Origin: Hevea brasiliensis
Lineage: Eukaryota > Streptophyta > Magnoliopsida > Malpighiales > Euphorbiaceae
Assembly (NCBI RefSeq): GCF_030052815.1
Contig: NC_079496.1
Coordinates: 1,860,001 to 1,924,000, forward strand
Reading direction: 5' to 3'
DNA: 64,000 nucleotides
Shown piece after piece: positions 63,201 through 64,000 of the stretch. The notes beneath the pieces were generated by a model. That model was not told the DNA's origin and did not search any database. It saw only the letters and a program-made list of their open reading frames with translations. Made by a program: the position numbers and the translations under genes. Each line of letters starts with the position of its first letter. Within the stretch, counting starts at the first letter, position 1.

Positions 63201-63952
63201 GATTCTCCATTATAGGATGATGTACTTCTGCTAATGCAATTCCACTGAGGAGTTGCTCCATATAACATGATCTGATAATACATTAGCCAGTGTTTGCATC
63301 TTCTTGTTATATCCCTGACTGCATCATTGATATTGGCCTCATTAAGAAAATCTGTGACAGATTCATTATCATTCTTTCGAACCATGATCCCCATTTCCAA
63401 AACAGTGCTTGATGGAAAGAGAGTTCCACACAGTTCTGGTGCAAGTTGGGTTCGAACAAGTCTTGGAGAGACCAAAATTGCTTGGAGAAAATGCAGGGCA
63501 ACCTGCCACTCATCATTTTGGAGCTTCCTAACTGCTGAGAGGTAAAAATATGAGCAGCAAACCAAATAATGGTTTTGAATTCCAGCTGTGACTCCATGTT
63601 CATCAAGCAATGCTGGGGCTTGAAGCATTCTTTCCGAGTTCATTAACCGAGTAGTTTTCTCTCCTGTGCAATTTGCTTGTATTGCAGCTTCAATGTTTTC
63701 AATGCCCCAGTAAAGATTTGAGAGGACTGAATGCTCAGAGAATTCAAAGAACTCCTGATTTCTAATATTTAGCTTAGAAATGCACTGAGATTTCAAAGAA
63801 TTCCATAAATCAGCATTTCCTAAGAACTCAAGAAAGTATTCATTTATTGCAAGTACAAGTGCTTTTATGGATTCAAGATCTGGTCTCTCATAATCATGAG
63901 ATAAAGGGGAGCAAGAAAAGGAAGAACTAGAAGCCATGGAGCTCTTAGACAT
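57232..63952 (-). CDS. LIN/CERBERUS-like ARM-repeat/WD40 protein without a visible U-box
   Basis: Seventeen exons: 63189-63952, 62776-62842, 62395-62658, 62234-62307, 60990-62138, 60623-60764, 60195-60440, 59806-60100, 59108-59229, 58898-59017, 58674-58805, 58451-58573, 58188-58298, 57818-57964, 57615-57740, 57366-57482, 57232-57249. They join in frame to 1,338 residues. The N-terminal domain (SVLSNLYWGIENIEAAIQAN, RMLQAPALLDEHGVTAGIQN) matches LIN proteins. A long helical ARM-type region follows, then WD40 blades from VTALIYYMGLLFSGYSDGSI to ITANDIVLCGTEKGLIK. The U-box seen in legume LIN/CERBERUS is not found between them, as I recall for Arabidopsis At3g06880. The start could be 63952 or the ATG at 63937; an upstream in-frame TGA precludes an earlier one. 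The donor of exon 62234-62307 is the least certain. Confidence 0.88.
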
Positions 63953-64000
63953 GTACAATTTTTCTTGAAGGAAAAGAGAAGCCACTCATGGAGGATAAGA

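Noticed and set aside
63953..63985. Upstream extension of the LIN-like protein from a GTG
   Set aside because: GTG is not a credible plant start, and an in-frame TGA lies immediately before it; the first ATG is at 63952.

Overview
This is a nuclear genomic window from a flowering plant. The evidence is spliced genes with GT-AG introns, AT-rich spacers, a peroxisomal MFP2, a SWEET sugar transporter, PRL1 and a LIN-type ARM/WD40 gene, all packed between nested plant retrotransposons. Protein similarity fits a eudicot. A Malpighiales (Euphorbiaceae-like) source is my impression only, because I could not run a search.

Layout. 1-5.1 kb (+): MFP2, lacking only its first exon(s), which lie before the window. 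7.2-9.1 kb (+): a complete six-exon clade IV-like SWEET gene. 10.9-14.2 kb (-): an RTE-type LINE inserted in an AT-rich repeat. 14.25-15.97 kb: a 1.46 kb foreign insert between two near-identical 130 bp direct repeats. 16.1-16.4 kb: a MITE-like element. 17.6-18.8 kb (+): an intronless Cys/Ser-rich protein gene of unknown function. 19.86-25.95 kb: a 6.1 kb solo LTR (TGTAG...CTACA, duplicated target tagca) carrying an antisense gene-like unit with its own TATA box. 27.15-27.78 kb (-): SAG21/LEA5. 29.7-32.9 kb (-): a second RTE LINE with a perfect 18 bp target-site duplication. 33.1-34.1 kb (-): ribosomal protein eL22. 35.7-42.1 kb (-): PRL1 in 17 exons. 43.55-56.74 kb (-): a 13.2 kb decayed Ty1/copia element with 2.1 kb LTRs, itself split in gag by a 3.5 kb solo LTR. 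57.2-63.95 kb (-): a LIN/CERBERUS-like ARM-WD40 gene in which I find no U-box.

The host genes are unrelated housekeeping or physiological functions (fatty acid beta-oxidation, sugar transport, translation, splicing, stress response) and do not form a cluster or operon. Exon boundaries of the six multi-exon genes were placed by eye; summed exon lengths keep the reading frame in each. The most unusual structures are the giant LTR with its antisense transcription unit, the 130 bp repeats around the 1.46 kb insert, and the clean nested insertion in the copia gag.
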